64,000 bases of DNA from Kibdelosporangium persicum (GTDB lineage: Bacteria > Actinomycetota > Actinomycetes > Mycobacteriales > Pseudonocardiaceae), in assembly GCF_013280595.1 (NCBI RefSeq), contig NZ_JAAATY010000035.1, forward strand, positions 39,203 to 103,202. The letters run 5' to 3'. Shown in pieces: positions 37,287-46,635 of this stretch; position 1 is the stretch's first letter, and every line of letters starts with the position of its first letter. A program made the translations under genes and the position numbers. The notes below the pieces were generated by a model. The model saw only the letters and a list, made by a program, of their open reading frames with translations, had not been told where the DNA came from and did no database searches.

Positions 37287-38618
37287 GTGCCGACACCAGT
37301 CGCGGATCTGGTCCTGCGTGGCGGACCGGTCCACACCCTCGCCGGGCCCGGCGCCGCGACCGCGCTGGCCATCCGGTCGGGACGTGTCCTGCGCGTCGGC
37401 GCGGACGCGGACATCCGTGGTCTGATCGGCCCGGGGACCGACATCGTGGATCTCGCCGGTCGAGCCGTCATCCCGGGCATCAACGACGCCCACCTGCACG
37501 CCACCTGGCTCGGCGCGTTGTGGCCGGACACCCTGTTCGGTGACCACCCGGACCCGCGACGTCCACTGTGCTCGCCCGAGGAACGCCGGGCCGCCATCCT
37601 CGGAGCTGGAGACCTGCTGGCACGGCTGGGAATCACCAGCTACACCGAGCCGGGGCTCGGGCCCGGTGAGGACGAGGGCCCGACCGGTGCTTTCGGGATG
37701 TCGGTGGTGCGGCAATATCGCGCCCTCGCCGCCGAAGGGCTGTTACGGGCTCGTGTCACAGCCCTGTGGCTGTACGGCGAACTGGACGGCCCGAGCACTC
37801 TCGCGGACCTGCGAGCGGGATTGACCAGAGTGGACGGTTCCGGCTCGGATCGGAAGACCCTGAACTTCGCGGGCGTGAAGATCTTCGCCGACGGCATTCC
37901 GCCCATGCGCTCGGCCTACACCCACCACTGCTACGCCGACGGGTCGCGTGCGGAACTGCTCGTCGCGGGCGAGGATGACGCCGAACGCGAAGAGAACCTG
38001 ACCGCCATGATCCTGGCCGCTCACCATGCCGGGCTTCAGGTGGGTGTGCACGCGACGGGGGACCGCGCGATCGATCTCGTGCTCGACGCGGTGGAACGTG
38101 CCCGTGCCGAGCGGGATGTCGATTTGCGCCACTACGTCATCCATGGCGACATGGTGAACCCGATGCAGCTCAAGCGAATGGCTCGGCTGGGTGTCGGCCT
38201 GTCGACGCAGGCGGGGATCGCGGTCCAGACCTCCGACGCGGTCAGTGCCGTTCTGGGCGCGGAGCGTGCGGAGAGTACGTGGCCGTTGCGGGACGTGCTG
38301 GACATCGGTATCCCGCTGTGCCTGACGTCCGACGCGCCAGTCCTGTCGCCGGACTGGCGGCGCGAGATCGCCGCCGCCGATGAGTGGATGGGCCCGGCTG
38401 ACAACCCACGTGACCGCATGGAGACGTTGCTTCGTTGCTACACCGTGCATCCGGCCCGCCAGGACGGCGCGGAGACATGGAAAGGCACTCTCGCCGAGGG
38501 GATGGTGGCCGACCTGTGTGTGCTGGCCGCGGATCCCTTGGCGGTCACCGCGGCCGAACTGCCCGATGTCGACGTCGACCTCACGGTCCTGGGCGGGCGG
38601 GTGGTGTACGAGCGGTAG
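37287..38618 (+). CDS. YtcJ-like amidohydrolase 2
   Basis: A 443-residue amidohydrolase-superfamily protein. Metal HxH in NDAHLHATW, lysine in GVKIFADGIPP, histidines in GVHATGDRA and YVIHGDM, and Asp in LTSDAPV. GTG 37287 has GGGAG 5 bp upstream; a GTG at 37242 would place the operator inside the gene. It is divergent from the alcohol dehydrogenase operon and shares operator site 1. It shows only family-level similarity to the amidohydrolase at 19344-20948. The substrate is unknown. Confidence 0.86.
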   Translation: MPTPVADLVLRGGPVHTLAGPGAATALAIRSGRVLRVGADADIRGLIGPGTDIVDLAGRAVIPGINDAHLHATWLGALWPDTLFGDHPDPRRPLCSPEERRAAILGAGDLLARLGITSYTEPGLGPGEDEGPTGAFGMSVVRQYRALAAEGLLRARVTALWLYGELDGPSTLADLRAGLTRVDGSGSDRKTLNFAGVKIFADGIPPMRSAYTHHCYADGSRAELLVAGEDDAEREENLTAMILAAHHAGLQVGVHATGDRAIDLVLDAVERARAERDVDLRHYVIHGDMVNPMQLKRMARLGVGLSTQAGIAVQTSDAVSAVLGAERAESTWPLRDVLDIGIPLCLTSDAPVLSPDWRREIAAADEWMGPADNPRDRMETLLRCYTVHPARQDGAETWKGTLAEGMVADLCVLAADPLAVTAAELPDVDVDLTVLGGRVVYER

Positions 38619-38625
38619 GCGCTGG

Positions 38626-39342
38626 TCAGGTGAGCAGTTGTCCGCCGTCCACGGGCAGGCTTGTGCCGGTGACGTGGGCGGCGTTCCCACTTGCCAGGAA
38701 CATCACGGCCGCGGCCACATCCTCGACCGAGGCCAGCTGGCGCAACGGAATCCGGCTCACCCACGCCTGCCGGGCCGCGGACCCCTCGGGCATCCCGGCG
38801 GCCAGCGTCGGAGTGAGTACCGGCCCGGGCGCCACCGCGTTGACGCGGATTCCGTGCTCAGCCAGTTCGATCGCCGCCCAGCGCGTCAATGCGTCCACGG
38901 CCGCCTTGCTGCTCTCGTAGCCGCCCATCCCGGGGGTCGGCTGCCGCCCGCCGATCGACGACAGGTTGACGATGACGCCAGGCTGGCCTTGTCCGACCAT
39001 CCTGCGGGCTACCTGTTGGATCATCAGGAAAGTGCCGTAGACGTTCGTGTGCAGGATCTGGCGCATGTCCGAGGCGGGTAGCTCCAGCAGTCTGCCGTGG
39101 ACGCTGAGCAGACCCGCGTTGTTGACCAGCACGTCAACCGGTCCGACCTGGTCGAGCGCCTGGCCGATCGACGTGTCGTCGGTGATGTCCATGGTCACGC
39201 CGCGCACGCCGAGCGAGCCTGCCGCGTCCTGGACGTCGTCGATGTCGGCGATGACGACGTCGTCACCTGTCTTGGCGAAGGCGGTCGCGATCGCGCGGCC
39301 GATCCCGCCGGCTCCTCCGGTCACCAGCACGGTCCGTGTCAT
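38626..39342 (-). CDS. Short-chain dehydrogenase/reductase 3
   Basis: A 238-residue classical SDR: TGGAGGIG, NNAG, Ser in NLSSIGG, Tyr-Lys in YESSKAAVD. IADIDD after beta-2 points to NAD. It is divergent from AKR 2, with operator site 2 between the two genes. It ends 7 bp from the convergent amidohydrolase stop. It probably oxidises a secondary alcohol in the region C pathway. Confidence 0.9.
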   Translation of the reverse strand: MTRTVLVTGGAGGIGRAIATAFAKTGDDVVIADIDDVQDAAGSLGVRGVTMDITDDTSIGQALDQVGPVDVLVNNAGLLSVHGRLLELPASDMRQILHTNVYGTFLMIQQVARRMVGQGQPGVIVNLSSIGGRQPTPGMGGYESSKAAVDALTRWAAIELAEHGIRVNAVAPGPVLTPTLAAGMPEGSAARQAWVSRIPLRQLASVEDVAAAVMFLASGNAAHVTGTSLPVDGGQLLT

Positions 39343-39372
39343 CGGCGTCCCTTCCGTGGAGTGGGCTTATTG

Positions 39373-39386
39373 TCTATGGTCGTAGA
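39373..39386. promoter_or_regulatory. TCTAC-N4-GTAGA-like operator (site 2)
   Basis: TCTAT-GGTC-GTAGA with one arm mismatch, in the 75-bp divergent gap between SDR 3 and AKR 2. Confidence 0.6.
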
Positions 39387-39417
39387 AAATAAACCCTCGG
39401 CGGCGCGGGAGGAAGCA

Positions 39418-40362
39418 GTGCGATACCGCCGGCTGGGCACACGTGAGGTGCCCGTGCTGTCGTTCGGATCTTGGAACACCTGGGATCGCATGGCGTTCGA
39501 CGAGGCGGTGGCCATGATCGCCCGCGCCGCCGAACTCGGCTGTGCCTTCTTCGACGTCGCCCACTACGACATGGGCCCGCACGCCGAGAACTCCCGGACC
39601 GATCTGATCTTCGGCAAGGCCGTCCGCGAAGCCGGTCTGGCCAGGCAAGACTGGCTCTACTGCGGCAAACTGTGGCTCTGGGACTATCCCGGCACGGGTT
39701 TCGCCCGGCAATTGGCGACCTCGCTCGAACGCGTCGGGGTCGACCGTGCCGACATGGTCGTCGTCGGTGACTACTTCGCCGGCCTTGACGTCGAACGCGT
39801 GGTCACGGACGTGGCCGAACAGATCGCCGAAGGCCGGTTCGGCACGTGGGGTGTCAACAACTGGCGGTTCGCCGACGTGCGGGCGGCCATCGACATCGCG
39901 CGCCGCCGTGACCTGGTGCCGCCCACGTTCGCTCAGCTCAAGTACGGGCTCGCACGCCGGTCCATGGCTGAAGGCGCCTGTTACGCGTCCCTGTTCGAGT
40001 CGGGCGAGTTGGCCTTGCAGGCGTCGGATGTGTTCGAAGGTGGCCTGCTGGTGGGCAATCTCCACCCGGGCCGCAAGATCGGGGCGGATGTCGGCGGGAT
40101 CCGGCAGCGGATCGTCGCCGCGTGGCCGCGGGTGCGACGGGTGGCTCGCGAGCTGGACGCGTCCCCGGCTCAGCTCGGGATCGCGTTCTGCCTGGCGAAT
40201 CCCGCGACGGCCAATGTGTTGGTGGGCGCGTCACGGCTCGCGCAGCTGGAGGAGAACGCCGGCGCCGTGGCGTTGCTTGATCGGGTTGGTGCGGAACGGA
40301 TTCGTGAGCTGACCGGCGAACTGTGGCTCGACCGTGACGTTGCCGCCGACGGCACCTGGTGA
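39418..40362 (+). CDS. Aldo-keto reductase 2, tetrad His replaced
   Basis: A 314-residue AKR related to AKR 1. Asp-Tyr are in FFDVAHYDMG and Lys in YCGKLWLW. The expected His strand reads DMVVVGDYF, so the position is Gly, as in AKR 1. GTG 39418 follows GGGAGG by 7 bp. It is divergent from SDR 3 and followed by the methyltransferase-like gene after 49 bp. Shared active-site change and context suggest both AKRs act on related pathway compounds. Confidence 0.87.
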   Translation: MRYRRLGTREVPVLSFGSWNTWDRMAFDEAVAMIARAAELGCAFFDVAHYDMGPHAENSRTDLIFGKAVREAGLARQDWLYCGKLWLWDYPGTGFARQLATSLERVGVDRADMVVVGDYFAGLDVERVVTDVAEQIAEGRFGTWGVNNWRFADVRAAIDIARRRDLVPPTFAQLKYGLARRSMAEGACYASLFESGELALQASDVFEGGLLVGNLHPGRKIGADVGGIRQRIVAAWPRVRRVARELDASPAQLGIAFCLANPATANVLVGASRLAQLEENAGAVALLDRVGAERIRELTGELWLDRDVAADGTW

Positions 40363-40377
40363 CCACGCCGCTTTTTG

Positions 40378-40391
40378 TCTACAGTCGTAGA
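40378..40391. promoter_or_regulatory. TCTAC-N4-GTAGA operator (site 3, perfect)
   Basis: TCTAC-AGTC-GTAGA is a perfect 5-bp inverted repeat, 21 bp before the methyltransferase-like start. Confidence 0.65.
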
Positions 40392-40411
40392 AACATCGGA
40401 GAGGAGTCGGG

Positions 40412-41389
40412 ATGGTCGTCTCAACCCCGGATCGCATCGTGGACATCGCCATCGGCTACATGGGTGCCAAGCAACTGTTCGCCGCGTCCCGGATCGGACT
40501 TTTCCGCGCGCTGGCGGACGGTCCACGCACGGTCGCGGAAATCGCCGACGTCACAGGTGTCGGCAGGCAGATGGTCCGCGTCCTGGCGGACGCGATGAAC
40601 GCGCAGGGCCTGCTCGATCGCGCGGACGGCCGCTACAGCCTCGCCGCGGACGCCGCGGAGTACCTCGGTGGTGGGGGAGCGACCGATCTGGCGCCTTTTC
40701 TGACGTTCCTCAACGAAATCAGCTACGGCCACTGGCTGCGGTTCGACACCACAGTGGACACGACCAAGCCTGGCGACCTGCAGATGGACGACGGCCGGTT
40801 GGCCACGTTCATGGCCGGGGTGATGCGCTACAACGCGCTGCACGCCGCGATGCTGGCCCGCGCGTTCGACTTCACGCCGTACCGGTCCATGTTGGACTTC
40901 GGCGGACTGTCGCCGGAGTTCGCCGTCGGCGCGATGCGGGCCAACCCGGACCTGTCGGTACGGTTCGTCTTCGCACCCGCAGCCACCCAAGGGATCTCCG
41001 ATGCGGTGGCGGCGGCGGGATTCAGTGGCCGGGCCCGGATCGAGCCCGCGGCCACCGAGGCGGCCGAGCCCGGTGGTGAACACGACATCGTGATGGTGAA
41101 CCACGTGATCCATCGCTTCACCCCGGAACGGAACCAGGCGATCCTGGCGCGTGCTCGTGCCGCGGCGAGTCCGGGTGCGACACTGCTTTTGCTGGACTTC
41201 TTCCTGGATGACGACGAACGGCAGCGACGGATCGACGCGCTGCACGCGGGGGAGTACTTCGTCATCGACGGCACCGTGGTCTATCCGGAGTCGGACGTGC
41301 GTACGTGGCTGGCGAGTGCGGGCTGGCGGCCACGTGATGTGCTCGCACTGCCGGGCAGTCCGCGAGTACTCGTCGCTGATGCGATCTGA
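40412..41389 (+). CDS. O-methyltransferase-like protein with degenerate SAM motif
   Basis: A 325-residue protein with an N-terminal winged-helix dimerisation domain (residues 20-90: IGLFRALADGPRTVAEIADVTGV) and a Rossmann domain like plant-type/acetylserotonin O-methyltransferases. SAM motif I, usually LDVGGGxG, reads MLDFGGLSPEF, and the following acidic residue is replaced in RFVFAPAA. The region of the usual catalytic His reads IVMVNHVIHRF. ATG 40412 has GGAGAGGAG upstream. It may be a weak or non-catalytic binder, or use a different cofactor. It is operator-linked to the TetR regulon. Confidence 0.75.
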   Translation: MVVSTPDRIVDIAIGYMGAKQLFAASRIGLFRALADGPRTVAEIADVTGVGRQMVRVLADAMNAQGLLDRADGRYSLAADAAEYLGGGGATDLAPFLTFLNEISYGHWLRFDTTVDTTKPGDLQMDDGRLATFMAGVMRYNALHAAMLARAFDFTPYRSMLDFGGLSPEFAVGAMRANPDLSVRFVFAPAATQGISDAVAAAGFSGRARIEPAATEAAEPGGEHDIVMVNHVIHRFTPERNQAILARARAAASPGATLLLLDFFLDDDERQRRIDALHAGEYFVIDGTVVYPESDVRTWLASAGWRPRDVLALPGSPRVLVADAI

Positions 41390-41429
41390 GGTCACGTTGT
41401 AGCTGGTCAGCGACCCATTGATTTTTTTG

Positions 41430-41443
41430 CCGACAGACGTAGA
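41430..41443. promoter_or_regulatory. TCTAC-N4-GTAGA-like operator (site 4)
   Basis: On the plus strand CCGAC-AGAC-GTAGA; on the minus strand TCTAC-GTCT-GTCGG. The flanking TAG and CAAAAA bases match site 1. It lies upstream of the peptide-type transporter operon. Confidence 0.6.
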
Positions 41444-41539
41444 CTATCCCGCACGAGAGTGAGCCAGGTCTCACCAGTACCAGCCCGCGGCGGTGCGTGA
41501 CTCCCGCCGGCAATGCAGCTTTCCCGAGAGAGGGACTCG

Positions 41540-43060
41540 ATGACGAGGACTCTGACAGCGGCGGTGGCGGCGGTGGCAGTGGCCACCGTGCTGGCCGGAT
41601 GCACCAGTTCCAGTGGCGACACCGGTGCGGGTGCGGGCACCGGCGAGCTGAAGGCAGGCGTGTTCCTGGACGTCACGTCCTGGGACCCGGCCAACGCCGA
41701 CATCGGTTTCGACGGCCCGTACCTGTCCGCCGTGTACGACCCGCTGGTCGCGCTGGACAAGGACGCCAAACCGGTGCCCGCGCTGAGCACGTCCTGGGAA
41801 TGGTCGGCGGATCGGCTGACGCTCACCATGCGGCTGCGGGACGGTGTCACGTTCGACGACGGCCAGAAGTTCGACGCCGCCGCGGCGGTCACGAACCTCC
41901 GGCACCTCAAGTCCGGTGTCCGGTCCGGGCAGGCGTACCTCAACGTCGCCGGCATCGAGGCGAAAGACCCGGGCACGGTGGAGATCCGTCTGTCCAAACG
42001 GGATGACTCGTTGCTGTACTTCATGGGCCTTGGCCGCAGCTGGATGGTCTCACCCACGGCCATCCAGTCCGGTGCACTGGCCAACGGCCCGGCCGGGTCG
42101 GGGCCCTACGCCTACGACAAGGCAGCGTCCACGCCGCAGTCCCAGTACGTCTTCACCAAGAAGCAGAACCACTGGGACAGCGCGACCTATCCGTTCCCGG
42201 CCGTGCGGCTGTTCCCGATCACCGACCAGACCGCCAGTTTCAACGCCATGCTGTCCGGCCAGCTCAACGTGCAGTTCGCCAACGCGGCCAACAAAGCCAA
42301 GGCGCGCGAGAACGGCTGGAACATCGCGCAGAAGGCGGCCTCGTGGGTCGGCGTCCAGTTCGCCGACCGGACCGGCGAACAGGTCAAGGCGCTCGGTGAC
42401 CAGCGCGTCCGGCAGGCGATCAGCCTCGCGTTCGACGCCGCCGGCATCCTCAAGGCGGTCGGCAACGACGCGGGGACCGTCACCGACCAACTGTGGCCTG
42501 TGGACAGTCCGGTCTACGACAAGTCCATGAACGGCAAGTACAAGACCGACATGGCCAAGGCGAAGCAGCTGCTCGCCGACGCCGGATACCCGGGCGGTTT
42601 CACCGTGCGGATGCCCATGTCGCCGATCTTCCAGGCGTGGCAGCCCGCCGCGAACCAGACGTTCGGCGAACTGGGCATCAAGGTGGAATGGCAGGACATG
42701 GCCATGCCGGACTACCAGAAGAACGCACCGACGTACCCGATGTTCCTCGCGGTGATCGCCATGGACGGCAACGACATGGCCACGCTGACCGATCAGGTCA
42801 CCTCGGCCCAGTGGTACAACCCGAACCCGTCGGTCGACGCTTTCCCCGAGGTGAAGGCGTTGGTGGAGCAGGCAGAGCGCGCCGAGCCCGGACCCGCGCA
42901 GACCCAGCTGCTCAGGCGGCTCAACGCCACCCTCGTCGACCTGGCCTGGTGGGATGTCTGGTACCAGGCCGACAACATCTACTTCAGCGTCAAGGGGATC
43001 ACGGTGACCCCGGTCACCGGCATGATGTTCCCGACGCTGCGGTTCATCCAGCGCGGCTGA
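41540..43060 (+). CDS. Oligopeptide/nickel-type ABC substrate-binding lipoprotein
   Basis: A 506-residue SBP_bac_5-family protein. The lipoprotein signal MTRTLTAAVAAVAVATVLAGC has lipobox LAGC at about residue 21. Mature segments such as LSTSWEWSADRLTLTMRLRDGVTFDDG and RVRQAISLAFD are family hallmarks. ATG 41540 follows GAGAGAGGGA. It begins an operon of binding protein, two permease parts, two ATPase parts and TetR. Such systems import peptides, but also opines, glycosides and other solutes, so the ligand is open. Confidence 0.92.
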   Translation: MTRTLTAAVAAVAVATVLAGCTSSSGDTGAGAGTGELKAGVFLDVTSWDPANADIGFDGPYLSAVYDPLVALDKDAKPVPALSTSWEWSADRLTLTMRLRDGVTFDDGQKFDAAAAVTNLRHLKSGVRSGQAYLNVAGIEAKDPGTVEIRLSKRDDSLLYFMGLGRSWMVSPTAIQSGALANGPAGSGPYAYDKAASTPQSQYVFTKKQNHWDSATYPFPAVRLFPITDQTASFNAMLSGQLNVQFANAANKAKARENGWNIAQKAASWVGVQFADRTGEQVKALGDQRVRQAISLAFDAAGILKAVGNDAGTVTDQLWPVDSPVYDKSMNGKYKTDMAKAKQLLADAGYPGGFTVRMPMSPIFQAWQPAANQTFGELGIKVEWQDMAMPDYQKNAPTYPMFLAVIAMDGNDMATLTDQVTSAQWYNPNPSVDAFPEVKALVEQAERAEPGPAQTQLLRRLNATLVDLAWWDVWYQADNIYFSVKGITVTPVTGMMFPTLRFIQRG

Positions 43061-43077
43061 GTCTGCTGAGGACGCAC

Positions 43078-44019
43078 ATGCTGAGGTTCATCGCCAAGCG
43101 CCTGGTGTCCGGGATCGTGCTGCTCGTGGTCGTCACCAGTGGGACCTTCTTCCTCGCGCACCTCGCGGTCGGCGACCCGACCGCGGGACTGCTGGGCAAC
43201 AACGCGACGCCCGCCCAGCAGGACGCGCTCCGTGCCAGGATCGGCTACGACCAGCCGGTGCTCACCCAGTTCCGGCAGTGGTTCTCGCGCGCCGTCACCG
43301 GGGACTTCGGCACTTCGTGGCGCAACTTCCAGCCCGTCGCCGACCAGATCGCCTTGCGGGTCCCGGTGACGTTGTCGGTGGTCATGGTCGCGACCGTGCT
43401 CTCCGCGGTTCTTGGCCTGGCCGTGGGGGTGGCGTGCGGGCTGAGGCCCGGCGGCCCGCTGGACCGCGTGCTCAAGCTCGCGTCCGTGGTGCTGTTCGCG
43501 TTGCCCGGCTTCTGGGTCAGCCTGGTGCTGGTGACGTGGTTCGCCATTCAGCTGAAGTGGTTCCCCGCGATCGGGTACGTCTCCCCGGACCGCTCGGTCG
43601 GCGACTGGCTGCGGTCGATCACGCTGCCGTCGGTATCGCTGGCGCTCGGCGCGATCGTCATGGTCGCCGAGCAACTGCGCAACGGGTTCCTCCAGGTCAC
43701 CAACCAGGATTTCGTCCGTACGCTCCGAGCCAGAGGCCTGTCGCGTCGACGCGTGACCATGCATGTGCTGCGCAACGCCTCGCCTGCCGCGCTCACCACG
43801 TTGGCGCTGATGTTCGTCGGGCTGCTCGGCGGCGCGATCGTGGTGGAGATCGTGTTCAACCTGCCGGGCATCGGCAGCCTGACCCAGTCGGCGTCGCAGA
43901 TCGGTGACATTCCGGTGCTGCTCGGCCTGACCGCGGTGACCGTGGTGTTCGTCGTCATCGTCAACTTCCTGCTCGACCTCGTGCTCGGGTGGGTCAATCC
44001 GAAGGTGCGTGAGCGATGA
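43078..44019 (+). CDS. DppB-type ABC permease
   Basis: A 313-residue membrane subunit with six TM helices. The N-terminal FIAKRLVSGIVLLVVVTSGTFFL and the EAA loop RTLRARGLSRRRVTMHVLRNA are typical of DppB. It overlaps the next gene by 4 bp (ATGA). Confidence 0.92.
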   Translation: MLRFIAKRLVSGIVLLVVVTSGTFFLAHLAVGDPTAGLLGNNATPAQQDALRARIGYDQPVLTQFRQWFSRAVTGDFGTSWRNFQPVADQIALRVPVTLSVVMVATVLSAVLGLAVGVACGLRPGGPLDRVLKLASVVLFALPGFWVSLVLVTWFAIQLKWFPAIGYVSPDRSVGDWLRSITLPSVSLALGAIVMVAEQLRNGFLQVTNQDFVRTLRARGLSRRRVTMHVLRNASPAALTTLALMFVGLLGGAIVVEIVFNLPGIGSLTQSASQIGDIPVLLGLTAVTVVFVVIVNFLLDLVLGWVNPKVRER

Positions 44020-45812
44020 CCGCGGCCCCGTTCCCCGCGACTCTGGCGCCTGTCAAACGAATCCCGCTGTGGCGGCGCTACCTGCGCCGGCCCCTCGGGG
44101 TTGTCGCGCTCGCTGTGTTCGCGGTCGTGGTGGCCGTCGCGGCGCTCGCCTCGTGGCTGGCGCCGTACGACCCGAACTTCGTCGACTTCGCCATCACGCA
44201 TGCTCCTCCCGGCAACGGGCATCCGCTCGGCGGTGACTCCGCCGGTCGCGACATCCTCAGCCGCCTGCTGGCCGGCGCCCAGACGACGTTGTACGGCGCG
44301 GTGATCACGTGCGTGGCCGGTCTCGTCCTCGGCGTCCCGGCGGGCGTGAGTGCGGGTTATTTCGGTGGCGCCACGGACAGGATCTGTTCGTGGATCAGTG
44401 ACGCGTTGCAGTCCGTCCCGGGCATGATCGTGTTGCTGGTGGTCGCCGCGGGCACCGGCCAGAACTTCACCGTCCTGATGGTGGCTTTGGGCGTGTTCCT
44501 CGCGCCCGGCTACTACCGGATCGCGCGGGCCCGTGCGCTGGCCGTGCGCAAGGAGCCGTACATCGACGCCGCGCGAGTCGCGGGCGTGACGAACGCACGC
44601 ATTCTGCGTACGCACATGCTGCGAGCGGTGTACGCGCCGATCATCGTGCAGACGGCCTTGACGGCTGGGATCGCCATCGGCATGCAGGCCGGGCTGCAGT
44701 TCCTGGGCATCGGGTCGGCGTCCACGCCGAGCTGGGGCCAGATGATGAACGACGGCTTCCAGAACATGCTGACGTACCCGCTGATCCTGCTGTGGCCGTC
44801 GATCGCGCTGGGAGTCACGATCGCTGCCCTCGCGTTCATCGGCTCCACGCTCGCCGACCTGGTCAGCGTCCGCGTCGAACTGCCGACCCGCCGCGGCGTG
44901 GCCCGGGTTCGTCAGGCACTCGAGGCTGGGACGTCAAGCGGCACGCATGCGCACCAGGCCGCGGACTGCGCGCTGCGAATCGAGAACCTCCGCGTCGGAT
45001 ACGCGTCGCCGACGGGGGTGAAGAAGGTGGTCCGCGGCGTGTCCCTGGACGCGGCACCGGGCGAGGTGCTCGGCATCGTGGGCGAGTCCGGGTCGGGCAA
45101 GACGCAGACCCTCTTCTCGGTCCTGGACCTGCTTCCGCCGGGCGGCACCGCGGTCGCCGACGGCATCTGGGTCGGCGGCGAGGAGGTCAGCCGCCGGTCA
45201 CCGAAAGAGCGCGCCGCCCTGCTCGGCCGGTCGATCGGCTACGTGCCGCAGGAGCCGATGACCAACCTGGACCCGTGTTACCCGATCGAACGGCAACTCG
45301 CCGAACCGCTGAGGCACGTGCACGGCCTGTCGAAGGCCGAGGCCAGGCAACGGGCCAGGGACATCCTCGTGCGGGTGGGGATCACGGACCCGGACCGGGT
45401 GCTGGCGGCGTATCCGCACCAGATCTCCGGCGGCATGGCGCAGCGCGTACTCATCGCCGGGGCCGTCGCCGGGCGGCCGTCGCTGCTGGTCGCCGACGAG
45501 CCGTCGACCGCGCTGGATGTCACAGTGCAGGCGGAAGTCCTTGAGCTGCTCCGGGAACTGCAACGTGAGTACGGCATGGCGCTGGTCATCGTGACGCACA
45601 ACTTCGGTGTCGTCGCCGACATCTGCGACCGCGTCGTGGTGATGAAGGACGGCCGGGTCGTGGAGACGGGCCCGGTCGAACAGATCTTCCGCAGGCCCGC
45701 TGATCCGTACACCGCCGAACTCATCAGCGCCTCGCTGGACGACGCCGAAGGCCGCGACGAACTGGACGAGACATGGCTGGACCGACGTACTGCTCAGGAG
45801 GGTGCGCGATGA
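44016..45812 (+). CDS. DppC-DppD fusion: permease plus ATPase
   Basis: A 598-residue fusion of two transporter subunits. Residues 1-290 are a DppC permease with EAA loop AARVAGVTNARILRTHMLR. Residues 315-598 are a DppD ATPase: Walker A GESGSGKTQ, Q-loop YVPQEPM, signature ISGGMAQR, Walker B LLVADEPSTALD, and H-loop VTHNFGV. The linker near 290-315 is short and basic. It overlaps both neighbours by 4 bp. Permease-ATPase fusion mirrors that of LivMG in region B. Confidence 0.9.
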   Translation: MTAAPFPATLAPVKRIPLWRRYLRRPLGVVALAVFAVVVAVAALASWLAPYDPNFVDFAITHAPPGNGHPLGGDSAGRDILSRLLAGAQTTLYGAVITCVAGLVLGVPAGVSAGYFGGATDRICSWISDALQSVPGMIVLLVVAAGTGQNFTVLMVALGVFLAPGYYRIARARALAVRKEPYIDAARVAGVTNARILRTHMLRAVYAPIIVQTALTAGIAIGMQAGLQFLGIGSASTPSWGQMMNDGFQNMLTYPLILLWPSIALGVTIAALAFIGSTLADLVSVRVELPTRRGVARVRQALEAGTSSGTHAHQAADCALRIENLRVGYASPTGVKKVVRGVSLDAAPGEVLGIVGESGSGKTQTLFSVLDLLPPGGTAVADGIWVGGEEVSRRSPKERAALLGRSIGYVPQEPMTNLDPCYPIERQLAEPLRHVHGLSKAEARQRARDILVRVGITDPDRVLAAYPHQISGGMAQRVLIAGAVAGRPSLLVADEPSTALDVTVQAEVLELLRELQREYGMALVIVTHNFGVVADICDRVVVMKDGRVVETGPVEQIFRRPADPYTAELISASLDDAEGRDELDETWLDRRTAQEGAR

Positions 45813-46624
45813 GCGCGCTGCTCGAGGTGGAGAACCTCGTGGTCGACTACCGGCTGCGCGGCCGGACCCGGTTCCGTGCCCTGAAGGGGGTATCGATCAC
45901 GGTCAAACCGGGCGAATGCGTCGGCTTGGTGGGGGAGAGCGGCTCGGGCAAGTCGACCCTGGGCAAGGCCGTGCTCGGGCTCGCCGCGGTGGCATCCGGC
46001 CGGATCACCTTCGACGGCAAGGAGATCACGCATGCGCGTGGCCGCGCCCGGCGGGGCCTGGCCAGCGACATCCAGGTCGTGTTCCAGGACCCGTACGGTT
46101 CCCTGGATCCCACGATGACCGTCGGCGAGGTGCTCGCCGAGCCGTTGGTGGTGGCTGGAACGTCGCGTGTGCAGGCGCGTGCCGTCGTCACGGGCATGCT
46201 CGACCGCGTGTGCTTGCCTGCTGACGCCGTGCACCGGTATCCGAGCGAGTTCTCCGGCGGGCAACGCCAACGCATCGCCATCGCTCGGGCGCTGGTCCGC
46301 CGCCCCAGGCTCGTCGTGTGCGACGAGCCGGTGAGCGCGCTTGACCTGACCACCCAGGCGACCATCCTGGACCTGTTCGTCGACCTGCAGCGGGAGACTG
46401 GCGTGTCGTACCTGTTCGTCTCGCATGACCTCGGTGTCGTGCGTCGTGTCTGCCACCGGGTGTCCGTGATGTACCAGGGGGAGATCGTGGAGACCGGCCT
46501 CACTCGTCAGGTCACCCAGGACCCGGTACACCCGTACACACGACGGCTCCGGCTCGCCTCACCCGTCGCCGACCCGGAACGCCAGGCCGAACGCCGCGCC
46601 ACGTGGCTCGGCCTGCGCGACTAG
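45809..46624 (+). CDS. DppF-type ABC ATPase
   Basis: A 271-residue ATPase. Walker A GESGSGKST, Q-loop VFQDPYGSLDP, signature FSGGQRQR, Walker B LVVCDEPVSALD, H-loop VSHDLGV. The C-terminal HPYTRRL motif is standard for oligopeptide ATPases. ATG 45809 overlaps the fusion stop and has CAGGAGGG just upstream. It is followed by tetR after 11 bp. Confidence 0.92.
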   Translation: MSALLEVENLVVDYRLRGRTRFRALKGVSITVKPGECVGLVGESGSGKSTLGKAVLGLAAVASGRITFDGKEITHARGRARRGLASDIQVVFQDPYGSLDPTMTVGEVLAEPLVVAGTSRVQARAVVTGMLDRVCLPADAVHRYPSEFSGGQRQRIAIARALVRRPRLVVCDEPVSALDLTTQATILDLFVDLQRETGVSYLFVSHDLGVVRRVCHRVSVMYQGEIVETGLTRQVTQDPVHPYTRRLRLASPVADPERQAERRATWLGLRD

Positions 46625-46635
46625 AGTCGGTAGTC

